In this document: piece after piece, positions 1-9,536 of the stretch
How positions within the stretch are numbered: the stretch's first letter is position 1
Layout: each line of letters begins with the position of its first letter
Assembly: GCF_023516595.1 (NCBI RefSeq)
Contig: NZ_JAMGBG010000019.1
Span: 186,001-250,000, forward strand
DNA length: 64,000 bases
Reading direction: 5' to 3'
Source of the DNA: Streptomyces neyagawaensis
GTDB lineage: Bacteria; Actinomycetota; Actinomycetes; Streptomycetales; Streptomycetaceae
Made by a program: the position numbers and the translations under genes
The notes under the pieces: generated by a model
What the model was told of the DNA's origin: nothing
Databases searched by the model: none
What the model saw: the letters and a program-made list of their open reading frames with translations, nothing else

Positions 1-1
1 C

Positions 2-964
2 CTGACCGCCGTGGCGAGCCGCGACCCCGATCGCGCGAGGACCTTGGCCGCCGCGTACGGGGCCGACGCGCTGCCCGACTACCGGGCGGTGCTCGCCGAC
101 CCCCGCGTGGACGCGGTGTATGTGCCGGTGCCTGCGGCGCTGCACGCCGACTGGGTGCGCGCCGCCCTGGAGGCGGGCAAGCACGTCCTCGCCGAGAAGC
201 CGCTGACCACCGACCCCCGCACGACCGCCGAACTGGTCGCCCTGGCCCGGAAGTCGGGGCTGGTGCTGCGGGAGAACTACCTGTTCGTCCACCATCCGCA
301 GCACCGGGCGGTGCTCGACCTGATCGCACGGGGCGCCGTCGGCGAGGTCCGCGCGGTCTCGGCCGCCTTCACCATCCCCCCGCGGCCCCCGGCCGACATC
401 CGCTACCGCCCCGACCTCGGCGGCGGCGCCCTCCTCGACGTCGGCGTGTACCCGCTGCGGGCCGCCCAGTTGCTGCTCGGCCCGGAGCTGCGGGTCGCGG
501 GCGCGGTGTTGAGCACCGATCCCGCGCGGGGCGTGGACGTGGCGGGCGCGGCCCTGCTGTCCCGGGACGCGGACGGCGCCACGGCCCACCTCACCTTCGG
601 CATGGAGCACCGGTACACGTCCCGCTACGAAGTGCTCGGCAGCACCGGCAGGCTCCGCCTCGACCACGCCTTCACCCCACCCCCCGACCACCGCCCCGTC
701 CTGCTGCTGGAGGGCCCGGACGGCGTCCGGCGCCACGAGCTGGAGCCGTACGACCAGTGCCTCGGCGGCGTCGAGGCGTTCGCCCACGCGGTCGCCGGCG
801 TCGAGGCGACCGGCGGCCCGGGGGGCGGCACGACCGACGACCCGAGCGACGACCCGACCGGCGACGAGGCCGGTACGTCCGGCGCGATCAGTACCCGACA
901 GGCGGAGCTCACCGCCGACATCCAACGACAGGCCCAGTACGCCGTGGGAGGCGATGCTCGATGA
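2..964 (+). CDS. Gfo/Idh/MocA-family oxidoreductase, probable NDP-hexose 3-ketoreductase (5' partial)
   Basis: The frame is open from the first bases, and the N-terminal nucleotide-binding GxGxxG strand is missing, so the gene begins left of the window; the GTG at 11 is probably internal. Visible family signatures are the DPRVDAVYVPVP strand, the EKPL motif with the conserved Lys, and the GGGALLDVGVYPL segment of the substrate domain. Its stop overlaps the ATG of the 3-dehydrase gene, so the two are co-translated. That pairing is typical of 2,3-dideoxysugar pathways, where this family reduces the 3-keto intermediate. The last 50 residues are a low-complexity Gly/Thr/Asp stretch that is unusual for the family. 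Role in sugar reduction is inferred from the family and its neighbour. Confidence 0.85.
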   Translation: MTAVASRDPDRARTLAAAYGADALPDYRAVLADPRVDAVYVPVPAALHADWVRAALEAGKHVLAEKPLTTDPRTTAELVALARKSGLVLRENYLFVHHPQHRAVLDLIARGAVGEVRAVSAAFTIPPRPPADIRYRPDLGGGALLDVGVYPLRAAQLLLGPELRVAGAVLSTDPARGVDVAGAALLSRDADGATAHLTFGMEHRYTSRYEVLGSTGRLRLDHAFTPPPDHRPVLLLEGPDGVRRHELEPYDQCLGGVEAFAHAVAGVEATGGPGGGTTDDPSDDPTGDEAGTSGAISTRQAELTADIQRQAQYAVGGDAR

Positions 965-2322
965 CCGAGACCCTGGTGACCGGTTCCCCCGAGGCCAAGC
1001 AGGAGCGGGCGGCGGCCAAGGCCCGCATCCTGGAACAGGTCCGTGACTACCACGCCCACGGCGACCAGCACGGCGGTGGGGGAGGCGCGTTCGTGCCCGG
1101 CGAGACCGAGGTGTGGCCCTCCGGCGCCGTCTTCGACGCCGAGGACCGGGCGGCGCTCGTCGAGGCCGCGCTGGAGATGCGGATCGCGTCGGGGGTCAGC
1201 TCCCGCCGCTTCGAGCGGGACTTCGCCCGGTACTTCAAACTGCGCAAGGCGCACCTCGCCAACTCCGGTTCCTCCGCGAACCTGCTGGCGCTGTCCGCGT
1301 TCACCTCGCACCTGCTGGAGGACCGCCGGCTGCGGCCCGGCGACGAGGTGATCACCGTCGCGGCGGGCTTCCCGACCACCGTCAACCCGATCATCCAGAA
1401 CGGCCTCGTGCCCGTCTTCGTCGACGTCGACATCCCGACGTACAACACCACCCCGGAACGGGTGGCCGCGGCCATCGGCCCGCGCACCCGGGCCATCATG
1501 ATCGCCCACGCCCTGGGCAACCCGTTCGCCGTCGAGGAGATCGCCGCGCTCGCCGAGGAACACGACCTGTTCCTGATCGAGGACAACTGCGACGCCGTCG
1601 GCTCGACCTATCGCGGCAAACTCACCGGCACCTTCGGCGACATCGCCACCACCAGCTTCTACCCGGCGCACCACATCGCGATGGGCGAGGGCGGCTGCGT
1701 CCTCACCAGCAATCTGTCGCTGGCCCGGATCGTGGAGTCACTGCGCGACTGGGGCCGGGACTGCTGGTGCGAGCCGGGGGAGAACAACCGCTGCTTCAAG
1801 CGGTTCGACTACCAGATGGGCACGCTGCCGCACGGCTACGACCACAAGTACATCTTCTCCCACGTCGGTTACAACCTGAAGGCCACCGACCTCCAGGCCG
1901 CCCTCGGCCTGAGCCAGCTCCGCCGGCTGGACGCCTTCGGCGACGCCCGCCGCGCCAACTGGCGCCGGCTGCGGGAGGGACTGGACGGCGTGCCCGGACT
2001 GATCCTGCCCGAGGCGACGCCCGACAGCGACCCCAGCTGGTTCGGTTTCGCCCTCACGGTCCGCCCCGAGGCCCGCTTCACCCGCAAGGAACTGGTGGAC
2101 TTCCTGGAGGCCCGAAAGATCGGCACCCGCCGCTTCTTCGCCGGCAACCTCACCCGGCACCCCGCCTACCAGGACCGCCCCCACCGCGTGGTGGGCTCCC
2201 TGGTGAACAGCGACCTCGTCGCCGAGCACACCTTCTGGGTGGGCGTCTACCCGGGCCTGGACGAGCAGCGCGTCGACTGGATCGCCGAGAGCGTCCGCGA
2301 CTTCGCGGCGAAGAAGTCCTGA
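961..2322 (+). CDS. NDP-4-keto-6-deoxyhexose 3-dehydrase (PLP and [2Fe-2S])
   Basis: 453 residues, a PLP-fold aminotransferase relative of the RfbH/ColD/SpnQ/UrdQ group that removes the C3 hydroxyl of an NDP-4-keto-6-deoxyhexose. Two features set it apart from ordinary sugar aminotransferases. The usual Schiff-base Lys is replaced in the FYPAHHIAMGEGG motif, with paired His at about 237-238. Cys at about 210, 268, 270 and 278 give exactly the C-X57-C-X1-C-X7-C iron-sulphur pattern known for this class. The start ATG overlaps the preceding stop. A separate reductase must supply electrons; none is in view. It implies a 3-deoxysugar such as rhodinose, amicetose or an aminated relative. The subclass is secure; the actual sugar is inference. 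Confidence 0.93.
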   Translation: MTETLVTGSPEAKQERAAAKARILEQVRDYHAHGDQHGGGGGAFVPGETEVWPSGAVFDAEDRAALVEAALEMRIASGVSSRRFERDFARYFKLRKAHLANSGSSANLLALSAFTSHLLEDRRLRPGDEVITVAAGFPTTVNPIIQNGLVPVFVDVDIPTYNTTPERVAAAIGPRTRAIMIAHALGNPFAVEEIAALAEEHDLFLIEDNCDAVGSTYRGKLTGTFGDIATTSFYPAHHIAMGEGGCVLTSNLSLARIVESLRDWGRDCWCEPGENNRCFKRFDYQMGTLPHGYDHKYIFSHVGYNLKATDLQAALGLSQLRRLDAFGDARRANWRRLREGLDGVPGLILPEATPDSDPSWFGFALTVRPEARFTRKELVDFLEARKIGTRRFFAGNLTRHPAYQDRPHRVVGSLVNSDLVAEHTFWVGVYPGLDEQRVDWIAESVRDFAAKKS

Positions 2323-2339
2323 GCCGTACGGTCCCCCGA

Positions 2340-2386
2340 CACACGTTCGCCCCCGCCGGCCCAGGGCCGGCGGGGGCGAACGTGTG
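2340..2386. terminator. Bidirectional hairpin between convergent genes
   Basis: Perfect 21-bp inverted repeat (arms 2340-2360 and 2366-2386, 5-nt loop) between the convergent 3-dehydrase and SARP genes. It can terminate both transcripts. Confidence 0.9.
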
Positions 2387-2392
2387 AGGTGC

Positions 2393-3232
2393 TCAGGTGA
2401 AGACGGGCAGTCGCGTGGGGCCCTGCGCGGTGTTCCCGGAACCGGAGTGCGGGGTCCCCCGCGTCCCGCCGTCCGGTCGGGAACCCAGCAGCTCCAGCTG
2501 GAGCCGCTGAAGGTCCGCGGAGGGCTCCAGGCCCAGCTCCTCCGCGAGGATGCGCCGCAGGTTCTGGTACGCCTGGAGGGCCTCCGCGCGCCGCCCGGAG
2601 GAGCCGAGCGCCATGATGAGCCGGCTGTGGAACCACTCGTTGAGCGGGTAGTCGTTGACGAGCTTGCGCAGCTGGGGAATGGACTCGCGGTGCCGGTTCA
2701 GCCCGCCCTCCGCCTCGATCCGGATCTCCAGCGCCCGGATGCGCAGCTCCTCCAGGTGCACGATGTGCCCGGTGAGCAGGTCACCGGCGGGGATGTTGGA
2801 CAGGGCGGGCCCCCGCCACAGCTCCAGGGCCCCGTCGATCCTGCGCACGGCCGACTCGTAGCGGTGCGCCCCGAGGTCGGTGTGCGCCTCGGCGACCAGC
2901 CGCTCGAAGATCCGTATGTCGACCTCGTCGTCCTCGACCTGGACGGCGTAGCCGGGGGCGCGGGTGACCAGGAGGGGCCGCTCGGCGGGGACGAGGTTCT
3001 CGGCCACGAACATGCGCCGGGCGTGGTAGACGTAGGTCTGGAGCGTCGTGACGGCGCTGCGGGGCGGGCTCTCGCCCCACAGCTCGTGGATGAGGGAGTC
3101 GGACGTGACGATCTCGTTCGCCCGGGTCAGCAGCAACGCCAGGGTCTGGCACACCTTCGGCGTGCTCGGCAGATACGATCTGCCGTCCTGCGCGACGATC
3201 TCGAACGGGCCTATGAGGTTGAACCGCACCAC
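2393..3232 (-). CDS. SARP-family transcriptional activator (short type)
   Basis: 279 residues with the standard SARP layout. The N-terminal OmpR-like winged helix covers about 1-95 (PSTPKVCQTLALLL, ELWGESPPRSAVTTLQTYVYHARR). The bacterial transcriptional activation domain covers about 100-245 (ALELWRGPALSNI, LNEWFHSRLIMALGSSGRRAEALQAYQNLRRILAEELGLEP). A Gly/Thr-rich tail follows. Short SARPs are pathway-specific activators that bind direct repeats in promoters of antibiotic genes. It lies between the deoxysugar genes and the carboxylase operon, so both are plausible targets. I did not identify its binding repeats. Confidence 0.93.
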   Translation of the reverse strand: MVRFNLIGPFEIVAQDGRSYLPSTPKVCQTLALLLTRANEIVTSDSLIHELWGESPPRSAVTTLQTYVYHARRMFVAENLVPAERPLLVTRAPGYAVQVEDDEVDIRIFERLVAEAHTDLGAHRYESAVRRIDGALELWRGPALSNIPAGDLLTGHIVHLEELRIRALEIRIEAEGGLNRHRESIPQLRKLVNDYPLNEWFHSRLIMALGSSGRRAEALQAYQNLRRILAEELGLEPSADLQRLQLELLGSRPDGGTRGTPHSGSGNTAQGPTRLPVFT

Positions 3233-3333
3233 GCTTGCTCCTCTTCATGTGGGGGCGAAGAATGCCGGTTGCCGCGTTCTGTGAGGTGATGACCAGAACG
3301 GTAGGCGTGGTGCGAGGTGCCCCCCTACGCCGA

Positions 3334-3360
3334 CAGGGCGAGAGTGTCACTCTCGCCCTG
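3334..3360 (-). terminator. Hairpin downstream of the carboxylase operon
   Basis: A 27-bp palindrome (13-bp arms about a single central base; about 11-bp stem with 5-nt loop when folded) lies between the end of the epsilon subunit gene and the start of the SARP gene on the same strand. It is the probable 3' end of the five-gene operon. Confidence 0.65.
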
Positions 3361-3392
3361 TTCTCCTTGCGGCGCGGCGTCCTGACGGGTCG

Positions 3393-3655
3393 TCACGCCG
3401 CCGAGCGCCAGCCCGGCAGGGAGCGCGCCGTCCAGGCGGGCGCCGGGCGGCGCTCCGGGCCGCCGTCCCAGGACGCGCCGCGCAGCGGCGCCGCGGTGCC
3501 GTCGTCGGCCTGCGCGGCCCGCAGACGGGCCGCCAGGACGACGGCCAGCGCGGCCAGTTCCTCCGGTGTGGGATCGCCGCGGGTGATCCGCCAGGACGCG
3601 CCGCTGAGCACGTCCCGCGTCTGCGCCTCCGGTCCGGTGGGCGTGCCGTCGGCGC

Positions 3656-3659
<4 letters not shown>
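3393..3659 (-). CDS. Acyl-CoA carboxylase epsilon subunit
   Basis: 88 residues, starting at a GTG that overlaps the TGA of the beta subunit gene (GTGA). It has the hallmarks of the small actinobacterial epsilon subunit: the ITRGDPTPEELAALAVVLAARL helix near residue 27, a variable linker, and a Trp-rich C-terminus ending in SLPGWRSAA. In Streptomyces the epsilon subunit stimulates or stabilises the biotin-dependent carboxylase complex. The alpha (biotin carboxylase/carrier) subunit is not encoded here and must be supplied from elsewhere. Confidence 0.88.
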
Positions 3660-5248
<1,589 letters not shown>

Positions 5249-5267
5249 TTCTGCCCCTTTCGGTCTC

Positions 5268-6185
5268 TCATGCGTGGCATTCGGGGAGGCGGCCGTGGAA
5301 CTCGACCATTTCCGAGAACAGCAGTCCGATGTCGAGAGGATGGCCTGGCGGTGCGCCGCCGGCCTCCGCGAACGCCCGGTGCAGATTCGGCACCAGCCGC
5401 TCGCTGTCGAGGAGTTCCGCGTACGGGCCGAGGTCGGCCTCCCGCGCGGTCTCCAGCGGGGTCAGACCCGCCGCGAGGCCCCGCCCCGCCAAGTCCTGCA
5501 CCCAGCGCAGGTACTCCTCGGTGGTGTCCAGCAACTCCGGCCCGCCGACCGGGCCGTGACCGGGCACGACGACCCGCGGCCCGAGCGCCCGCAGCTTGCC
5601 GACGACGTCGATCGTGCCCGCCACGGACCCGGTCAGGCAGAACGGCGTGGCCCCGTTCATCACCAGGTCGCCCGCGAACAGCACCCCCTGCTCCGGCAGC
5701 CACACCACGGTGTCGTTGGTCGTGTGCGCCACGCCCGGATGCGTCAACTCGGCCCGGACATGGCCCAGATGCAGCGTCACCGGCTCACGGAACGTCAGGG
5801 TCGGCAGCTCCACGGCCAGATCGCCCCAGCACACCTCGGGCCACAGCCCGGTCAGATGCAGCTGGGCCAGGTCCATCTCGGCGCGGGTCGCCTCGTGGGC
5901 GATCACCACCGCGTCGTCCGCGAAGAACCGGTTGCCGAAGGTGTGGTCCCCGTGCGGATGGGTGTTGACCACATAACGCGGGGGACGCGTGGCGACGGCA
6001 GCGACCGCCTCCCTCAGCGCCAGTGCCCGTGCCTCGGTGGCCGCCGTGTCGATCAGCGCGGGCCGCCCGCCGGCGGTGATCAGCCCCGCGTTGTTCAGGC
6101 ACCAGCCGCCGTCCGGCTGGACGTACGCGTACACCCCGTCGCCGACCTCGACCATGCGGGCGTCCGCCGGGGAGTGCCGGCTCAC
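5268..6185 (-). CDS. Metallo-beta-lactamase-fold hydrolase
   Basis: 305 residues from a GTG that overlaps the stop of the phosphopantetheinyl transferase gene. The zinc-binding motif THPHGDHT (HxHxDH) is intact, followed by the later ligands in the segments ELTHPGVAHTTND, VLFAGDLVMNG and VVPGHGPVGG. This looks like an active glyoxalase II/thioesterase-like enzyme. In aromatic polyketide clusters, proteins of this fold often act as thioesterases or cyclase helpers. Its position between a PPTase and a carboxylase fits a role in acyl-thioester handling, but the substrate is unknown. Confidence 0.85.
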   Translation of the reverse strand: MSRHSPADARMVEVGDGVYAYVQPDGGWCLNNAGLITAGGRPALIDTAATEARALALREAVAAVATRPPRYVVNTHPHGDHTFGNRFFADDAVVIAHEATRAEMDLAQLHLTGLWPEVCWGDLAVELPTLTFREPVTLHLGHVRAELTHPGVAHTTNDTVVWLPEQGVLFAGDLVMNGATPFCLTGSVAGTIDVVGKLRALGPRVVVPGHGPVGGPELLDTTEEYLRWVQDLAGRGLAAGLTPLETAREADLGPYAELLDSERLVPNLHRAFAEAGGAPPGHPLDIGLLFSEMVEFHGRLPECHA

Positions 6186-7078
6186 GCGGTCCTCCCCGTG
6201 CCGTCGCCGTCCTCGGCGCCGGTCGTGGCCAGGGCGTCCTTGCGGGAGCAGGTCATCACCGCCCGCATCAGGCCGCTGTCCACCATCCCGGACGCGTCCA
6301 CCGTCCCGGCGGCGGCATGGGGCGCCGGCCCCACGGCCGCGCTGAGGGTGCACCGGTCGTCGAGGGTGTGGGTCTCGAAGTGCCAGCCCCCGTCGTCGGC
6401 GGGCAGCCCGTCCGTGCCCAGCAGCCGCGGCGCGGCCGTCCGGGTCGACGGGGTGGTGAACCCGAACGAACGGAACGACAGGCGCATGCCGAGGCCCAGC
6501 GCCTTCGTGTACGCCTCCTTGAGCGTCCACAGCCGGATCACCGCGGCGTTGCGGTCCTCCTCCGGTAGCCATCCCAGGGCCGCCCGCTCATGGGCCGTGC
6601 ACACGTCCTCCTCCAGGCCCGTGCCGTACGCCGCCCTGTCCTGCGGTTCGACGTCCACGCCGATCGGGCCCAGCCGGCTCAGCCCCACCGCGACGACGTC
6701 GCCCGTGTGGCTGAGGCTCACGTCCAGCCGCCCGCACCCCCGCAGATACGGGCGGCCGTTCGGGCGGCGGGCCAGCTCCAGGTCGGCCGGGTCGGCGCCC
6801 AGCACCGCGGCCGCCCCGTGCTTCAGCACCAGGCGCGACACGGCGAACCGGGCGCGGGCCTCCTCACCGTTCACCGCCAGGTAGCGGCCGTACTCGTGAC
6901 CGAGGAGCCCGCGCAGGGCGGGACCGCGCGCCGCGGGCGCCCATTCGCTCGCCAGGCCGTACGCCAGCCCGTACCCGCCGTCGCGGACGGCGCCGCTCAG
7001 CGCCTCCCAGGGACCGTCGGGGGAGGTGACGCGCAGCGGAGGCGGCCCTGCCAGACCACGGCGTACGGACATGCTCAT
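6182..7078 (-). CDS. Sfp-type 4'-phosphopantetheinyl transferase
   Basis: 298 residues. The diagnostic PPTase motifs are all present: RLDVSLSHTGDVVAVGLS, GPIGVDVEPQD (Mg-binding Asp/Glu) and WTLKEAYTKALGLGM. It converts apo acyl or peptidyl carrier proteins to holo form with CoA. The ATG overlaps the TGA of the acyl-CoA dehydrogenase homologue (ATGA). A dedicated PPTase inside the operon suggests a carrier protein in the cluster that the housekeeping enzyme serves poorly. The C-terminal 50 residues beyond the core are variable. Confidence 0.93.
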   Translation of the reverse strand: MSMSVRRGLAGPPPLRVTSPDGPWEALSGAVRDGGYGLAYGLASEWAPAARGPALRGLLGHEYGRYLAVNGEEARARFAVSRLVLKHGAAAVLGADPADLELARRPNGRPYLRGCGRLDVSLSHTGDVVAVGLSRLGPIGVDVEPQDRAAYGTGLEEDVCTAHERAALGWLPEEDRNAAVIRLWTLKEAYTKALGLGMRLSFRSFGFTTPSTRTAAPRLLGTDGLPADDGGWHFETHTLDDRCTLSAAVGPAPHAAAGTVDASGMVDSGLMRAVMTCSRKDALATTGAEDGDGTGRTA

Positions 7079-8847
7079 CCCTTCTCGCGGTGCCGGGCCG
7101 GTGTGCCCAGCGCGGTGTCGTACAGATCGAGGCTGTGACCCTCGCGGCAGCGCCGTACGGCCTCGGCGAGCATCACGTCCTCGTGGTCGGCCGAAGCGGC
7201 CGTCACCGGCAGGCCGAGACGCACACAGATCCGTCCCAGCGCGGTGAGCAGCCAGGCCGGCTCGGCGAGGAACCCGCCGGTGCCCGCGCGCCGGGCCGCA
7301 CGCCACACCCCGAGGCAGGCGGCGGCCGCGGCGAGCAGCGCGTAGCGCTCGCTCAGGGCGAAGCCGCGCGGGTTGGCGAGCACGGCGGGATCCAGCTCGG
7401 GCAGCCGCCGGCACTGGTCGCGCAGTGCGGCCAGTTCGTCCGAGAGCGCGGTCGGCCAGTTCGCGAGCCCCTCGTCGGCCAGCCCGTCGCGGGCCCGCGC
7501 GAGCAGCACCGTCAGGCCGTCGTCGGCCGCCGCCAGTTTCAGCCGCGCGCCCGCCAGGGGCGGCACCGGCCCGTCCGGCCGGAACAGTTCCGCCAGGGCC
7601 GGCGGCCCCTGAGCCGTCCAGGAACGTCGGGCCAGGGTGGGCAGTTGCGGCAGCAGCGTGGCGAGGGCGGCGGCCGATCCGGCGGGGCCGGGCGGCATCG
7701 CCGCGAGATCGCGGACCTGCTTGTGGAACGTGCCGAGACCGTCCCCGTCCCGCAGCGAGTCGGTCCCCAGCACCGTCATCAGGTCGCCCACGCCCTCCTG
7801 CAGCAGCCGCAGCACCAGATACCTGGCCGCTGCCGACCAGATGCTCGACCGTTCCGGCATCAGGTGCAGCGAGCGCAGCGTCACCAGCGACAGGCAGTCC
7901 GCGGCCAGCAGGTCCGCGAACGCGCCCACCACGGTGCGGCGCGTGACCCGGGAGCGCATGCCCCGCACCCCGCCCCGCTCCGTCAGCACCGCAGTCAGCA
8001 CGGCGCGCAGAGCGGTGTCGGCGCAGCCGACCGCCATCGACGGGAGCAGCGGGAGGCGGGCCTGCGCCACCCGGCGGGTGACCCACTGGCCGTCGCCCAC
8101 CTCGCCGATCACCGCTCCGGCCGGCACCGTCCAGTCGTCCAGCACGAGTTCACCCGCCGGGATGCGCGGCGGAACGCCGACGTCGTACGGCGACAGCTGT
8201 CCCACCGCGCCCGGCGGCAGGTCCCCGCGGCGCAGGAGCAGCACCGACTCACCGTCGCCGCCCGCGCCCGGCCCCGCGTGCCGGGGCACCACCACGAGTG
8301 CCGCGGCGCGGGGGGCGTTCACCAGCCCGGCCGTACGGCCGGTCAGCCGCAGCGGCGCCCCGCCGTCGGCGGTCAGGCCCTCCTCGACGGCCGCGCCGCC
8401 GGCGATCCGCTCACCGGCGAGCAGCAGGCGGGCGGTGGCGGCGCGCTGCCCGGCGGTGCCGAAGCACCACGGGTACAGGGCGGCGCCCAGGGAGGCGGAG
8501 CCGTAGCCGCGGCCGAGCGCGGCGTCCCGCCGGAACACCGCCCGCAGCAGGGCGGCGGCCTCGTCCAGTCCCGCCAGGCGCCCGCCGTGCTCCTCGGGCA
8601 CGAAGTCCTCGTGCAGCCCGAACGACGCGAGCGACGGCTCACCGCCGAGCGGCAGGTCCCCGCGGCGCTCCGCCGCGAGCACCCCGGCGTCCCCCAGCGG
8701 GTTCGCCGCGTCGCCCGGGTCACCGAGCACCGCCTCCAGGGCGGCCCGCCGCTCCGCCGGACCACACGGAGGCAGGACCTGCCGCGGGACTCCCACCTGC
8801 CGTACGGCATCCACCGGGACCCCCGCGACAGTCCCTGCCTCCGTCAT
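7075..8847 (-). CDS. Acyl-CoA dehydrogenase-like protein (large, divergent)
   Basis: 590 residues, longer than the about 380 of typical acyl-CoA dehydrogenases. The layout resembles the family: an N-terminal helical part (FVPEEHGGRLAGLDEAAALLRAVF), a central beta domain (GAAVEEGLTADGGAPLRLTGRTA, about 155-175, then PRIPAGELVLDDWTVPAGAVIGEVGDG), and a helical C-terminal half. I could not place a catalytic Glu with confidence, so activity is uncertain. It is the first gene of the five-gene operon; the ATG is preceded by a GAGGAGA ribosome-binding site. A short internal segment (8240-8385) recurs in inverted orientation in the upstream spacer. Confidence 0.7.
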   Translation of the reverse strand: MTEAGTVAGVPVDAVRQVGVPRQVLPPCGPAERRAALEAVLGDPGDAANPLGDAGVLAAERRGDLPLGGEPSLASFGLHEDFVPEEHGGRLAGLDEAAALLRAVFRRDAALGRGYGSASLGAALYPWCFGTAGQRAATARLLLAGERIAGGAAVEEGLTADGGAPLRLTGRTAGLVNAPRAAALVVVPRHAGPGAGGDGESVLLLRRGDLPPGAVGQLSPYDVGVPPRIPAGELVLDDWTVPAGAVIGEVGDGQWVTRRVAQARLPLLPSMAVGCADTALRAVLTAVLTERGGVRGMRSRVTRRTVVGAFADLLAADCLSLVTLRSLHLMPERSSIWSAAARYLVLRLLQEGVGDLMTVLGTDSLRDGDGLGTFHKQVRDLAAMPPGPAGSAAALATLLPQLPTLARRSWTAQGPPALAELFRPDGPVPPLAGARLKLAAADDGLTVLLARARDGLADEGLANWPTALSDELAALRDQCRRLPELDPAVLANPRGFALSERYALLAAAAACLGVWRAARRAGTGGFLAEPAWLLTALGRICVRLGLPVTAASADHEDVMLAEAVRRCREGHSLDLYDTALGTPARHREKG

Positions 8848-9084
8848 CGTCGTCTCCTCGCATCCGCTGCGTACGCAACGCTCGCGGAGAGGGCTGGAGG
8901 TCGGCTCGGGGTGGGCTCGAACGAGCCGGGGGGCCGGTCGGGGAATGGGGGTGGTGCCGGGTCCGGGTCGGGCGAGGGCCTGGTGCGGGGTTCCGGCTGG
9001 GAGCCGGGCGGGTGCCGGGCGGGTGCCGGGTCTGCGTCGGGGCAACGGGCGGGTGCCGGGTTCGGGCGGGGAACGGGCGGGTGC

Positions 9085-9212
9085 GAGGAGGGCCTGATCG
9101 CCGACGGCGGGGCGTCGCCGCGGCTGACCGGCCGTACGGCGGGGCTGGTGAACGCCGCTCCCGCGCCGCGGGTCTCGTGGTGGTGCCCCGGCACGCGGGG
9201 CCGGGCGCGGGC
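9085..9212 (+). repeat. Inverted partial copy A of an internal segment of the acyl-CoA dehydrogenase-like gene
   Basis: Read on the plus strand, this begins with codons for EEGLIADGG and runs through LTGRTAGLVNA, matching the minus-strand gene segment 8385 to 8240 (EEGLTADGG, LTGRTAGLVNA) almost base for base. Small indels then break the frame. It is therefore a duplicated, flipped and decayed gene fragment. Confidence 0.8.
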
Positions 9213-9220
9213 CCGGACGG

Positions 9221-9370
9221 GCCTGATCGCCGGTGACGGGCGCCGCTGCGGCTGACCGGCCGTACCACGGGGCTGGTGAACGCCCCTCCCGCGCCGCGGG
9301 GCTGTTGGTGGTGCCCCGGCACGCGGGGCCGGGCGCGGGCGGCGATGGTGACTCGGCGCTGCGTCCTGGG
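9221..9370 (+). repeat. Inverted partial copy B of the same gene segment
   Basis: A second, independently mutated copy starts about 10 bp after copy A. Shared blocks include CTGACCGGCCGTAC, GGCTGGTGAACGCC and GGTGCCCCGGCACGCGGGG. It extends slightly further than copy A at the 3' side (GGCGATGGTGACTCGGCGCT against GGCGACGGTGAGTCGGTGCT in the gene). Confidence 0.8.
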
Positions 9371-9536
9371 CAACGGGCCGCCGCCGGGGCCCGGTTGAGG
9401 AACGGACCGGTGCCCATGCCGGGGCGCGGGCTGGAGTCGGCCCCGGCGCAGGGGTGTTGAGCGGGAGTCGGCCCCGGCGCACGGGCGTTGAGCGGACGAC
9501 ACGAGCCCCGGCGCCGCCCGCCCCCGCCGGACGGTG

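Larger units (their letters stand above)
8848..9536. other. Non-coding spacer with low-complexity DNA and gene-fragment repeats
   Basis: This 689-bp spacer lies between the start of the acyl-CoA dehydrogenase-like gene and the end of the transposase-like gene. It must hold the operon promoter, but I could not assign one. About 8930-9085 is GGGTGCCGG-type low-complexity sequence. About 9085-9370 holds two copies of a fragment of the neighbouring gene. The region is open in several frames only because it lacks AT-rich stops; I do not call a gene here. Confidence 0.6.

Noticed and set aside
7090..9255. 721-residue plus-strand frame opposite the acyl-CoA dehydrogenase-like gene
   Set aside because: It is the antisense of a convincing gene, with Arg/Gln-rich composition and no family resemblance.
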